From Bacteriovoracaceae bacterium UBA1511 (GTDB lineage Bacteria; Bdellovibrionota; Bacteriovoracia; Bacteriovoracales; Bacteriovoracaceae): a stretch of 15,016 nucleotides of DNA. Both the position numbers and the translations under genes were made by a program. Below the pieces are notes generated by a model that had not been told where the DNA came from, ran no database searches, and saw nothing but the letters and a program-made list of their open reading frames with translations. The stretch spans positions 58,452-73,467 of the forward strand of contig DCQT01000125.1 of NCBI GenBank assembly GCA_002323535.1, read 5' to 3'. Of this stretch, positions 14,201 to 15,016 are shown one piece after another; position 1 is the stretch's first letter, and every line of letters begins with the position of its first letter.

Positions 14201-15016
14201 TTAGTCCTCAAGGTTGGGACTTAACCATCTTGTCGCTTCATCAAGAGATATATTTTTAAGTTTTGCATATGTCTCAAGCTGATCTTTTCCAATCTTTCCA
14301 AGCATAAAGTACTTCGACTCAGGGTGAGTAAAGTAAAAACCAGATACAGAGCATGGAGGATTTATTGCACAGTTCTCTGTGAGCTCAAGTTCGCTTTGCT
14401 GTTTGATTTTTAAAAGGCTCCAGATCTTATTTTTTTCTGAGTGATCAGGACAGGCAGGGTAGCCAGGTGCAGGTCTAATGCCTTGGTATTTTTCTTTGAT
14501 AAGCTCTTCATTTGTAAAAAGATCTTCTTTTTCCCCGGTAGTAATAATTCTTATTTTTTTATGAAGGTATTCAGCAAGTCCTTCGGCAAAACGATCACCG
14601 AGTGCTTTGACTATGATAGCGCTATAGTCATCATTTTTTACTTCAAAGGTTTTCGCAAATGCCTCAACTTCTTTTCCTGCACTCACGACAAATGCACCGA
14701 GATAGTTTTGCTCTTGGTTGCCTTCTTCTTCAAGAAAGTCGCATAGAGAGTAAAAATGCGTATCATTTTCTTTTCTTTCTTGCTGTCTTAGAAAACAAAA
14801 CGTCTCTAGGTTTTTAGATTTATTAGAATCTTCATAAACAGAAACTGATTGTCCGTCTCTTATCGCGGGAAAGAGCCCATAAATATATTGGAGATTAAAA
14901 ATATTCTTCTCAACGATTTCTTCAAGTAAGGCGCTTGCGTCTTCAAAAAGTTTTTTTGCTTGATCACCATATTTCTTATTTTCAAAAATCTTCGGGTAGG
15001 TTCCTTTAAGATCCCA
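14201..15016 (-). CDS. metH: Cobalamin-dependent methionine synthase, C-terminal activation domain; 5' end outside window
   Basis: The visible 271 residues are the C-terminal AdoMet-binding (reactivation) domain of MetH, which methylates homocysteine with methyl-tetrahydrofolate through a corrinoid cofactor in the cytoplasm. This domain remethylates the oxidised cofactor. The part begins WDLKGTYPKIFENKKYGDQA (relatives: W-E-L-R-G-x-Y-P) and contains IYGLFPAIRDGQSVSVYED, ETFCFLRQQER, YLGAFVVSAGKE, ALGDRFAEGLAEYLHKKIR, the AdoMet-binding RPAPGYPACPDH, CSVSGFYFTHPESKYFMLG, and the ending ATRWLSPNL. All match MetH closely. The frame is open through the right window edge, so the homocysteine, folate and B12 domains lie beyond it. 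It is convergent with the exported DGNHR protein gene, with stop codons 1 bp apart. Confidence 0.97.
   Translation of the reverse strand, partial: WDLKGTYPKIFENKKYGDQAKKLFEDASALLEEIVEKNIFNLQYIYGLFPAIRDGQSVSVYEDSNKSKNLETFCFLRQQERKENDTHFYSLCDFLEEEGNQEQNYLGAFVVSAGKEVEAFAKTFEVKNDDYSAIIVKALGDRFAEGLAEYLHKKIRIITTGEKEDLFTNEELIKEKYQGIRPAPGYPACPDHSEKNKIWSLLKIKQQSELELTENCAINPPCSVSGFYFTHPESKYFMLGKIGKDQLETYAKLKNISLDEATRWLSPNLED

Noticed and set aside
14203..14221. AGTCC-N9-GGACT repeat at the DGNHR/metH junction
   Set aside because: A 5-bp stem without a T-tract is too weak to call a bidirectional terminator.
1..15016. tRNA, rRNA, CRISPR array, transposon or phage elements
   Set aside because: No cloverleaf-like tRNA, rRNA segment, regularly spaced repeat, transposase, integrase or terminal inverted repeat was seen on reading both strands.

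Overview
The window is AT-rich chromosomal DNA from a Gram-negative bacterium. Supporting signs are an exported HtrA protease, a lipoprotein substrate-binding protein, YejB/YejE inner-membrane permeases and a phosphatidylserine decarboxylase. The gene style (low GC, weak Shine-Dalgarno sites, many small exported proteins without recognisable families) fits a Bdellovibrionota relative of the Bacteriovorax/Halobacteriovorax type. That placement is an inference from general impression and was not tested by a search.

Layout. Bases 1-442 are the 3' end of groEL, closed by a clear intrinsic terminator (470-492). Bases 557-9415 are one long run of ten plus-strand genes. First come four poorly characterised genes: a small soluble protein, an acidic-tailed protein, a SAM-methyltransferase-like protein with a signal-like N terminus, and an exported coiled-coil protein. 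Next is a peptide-type ABC importer of the Yej family (binding protein, YejB, YejE). It is followed directly by a class III metal-chelate/corrinoid-type importer (lipoprotein binding protein, FecCD/BtuC permease, ATPase). From yejB onward the genes overlap or abut (ATGA or TAA-ATG junctions), so this stretch is almost certainly co-transcribed. The Yej part has no dedicated YejF ATPase in the window.

From 9410 on, strand alternates gene by gene: htrA (minus), psd (plus), an endonuclease/exonuclease/phosphatase-family protein (minus), a coupled pair of helix-turn-helix-like genes followed by an exported protein with a ParB-like DGNHR motif (all plus), and the 3' part of metH (minus). The three convergent junctions overlap by 6 and 4 bp or are separated by 1 bp, leaving no space for ordinary intergenic terminators.

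Functional themes are protein quality control (GroEL, HtrA), nutrient import (oligopeptide and chelate/corrinoid), membrane lipid synthesis (Psd) and cobalamin-dependent methionine synthesis (MetH). I see no tRNA, rRNA, CRISPR array, transposase, phage gene or integration site. Nothing here is demonstrably a new system. The best candidates for a second look are the exported DGNHR protein, the methyltransferase with an altered motif I and a signal-like start, and the hybrid transporter operon lacking YejF.
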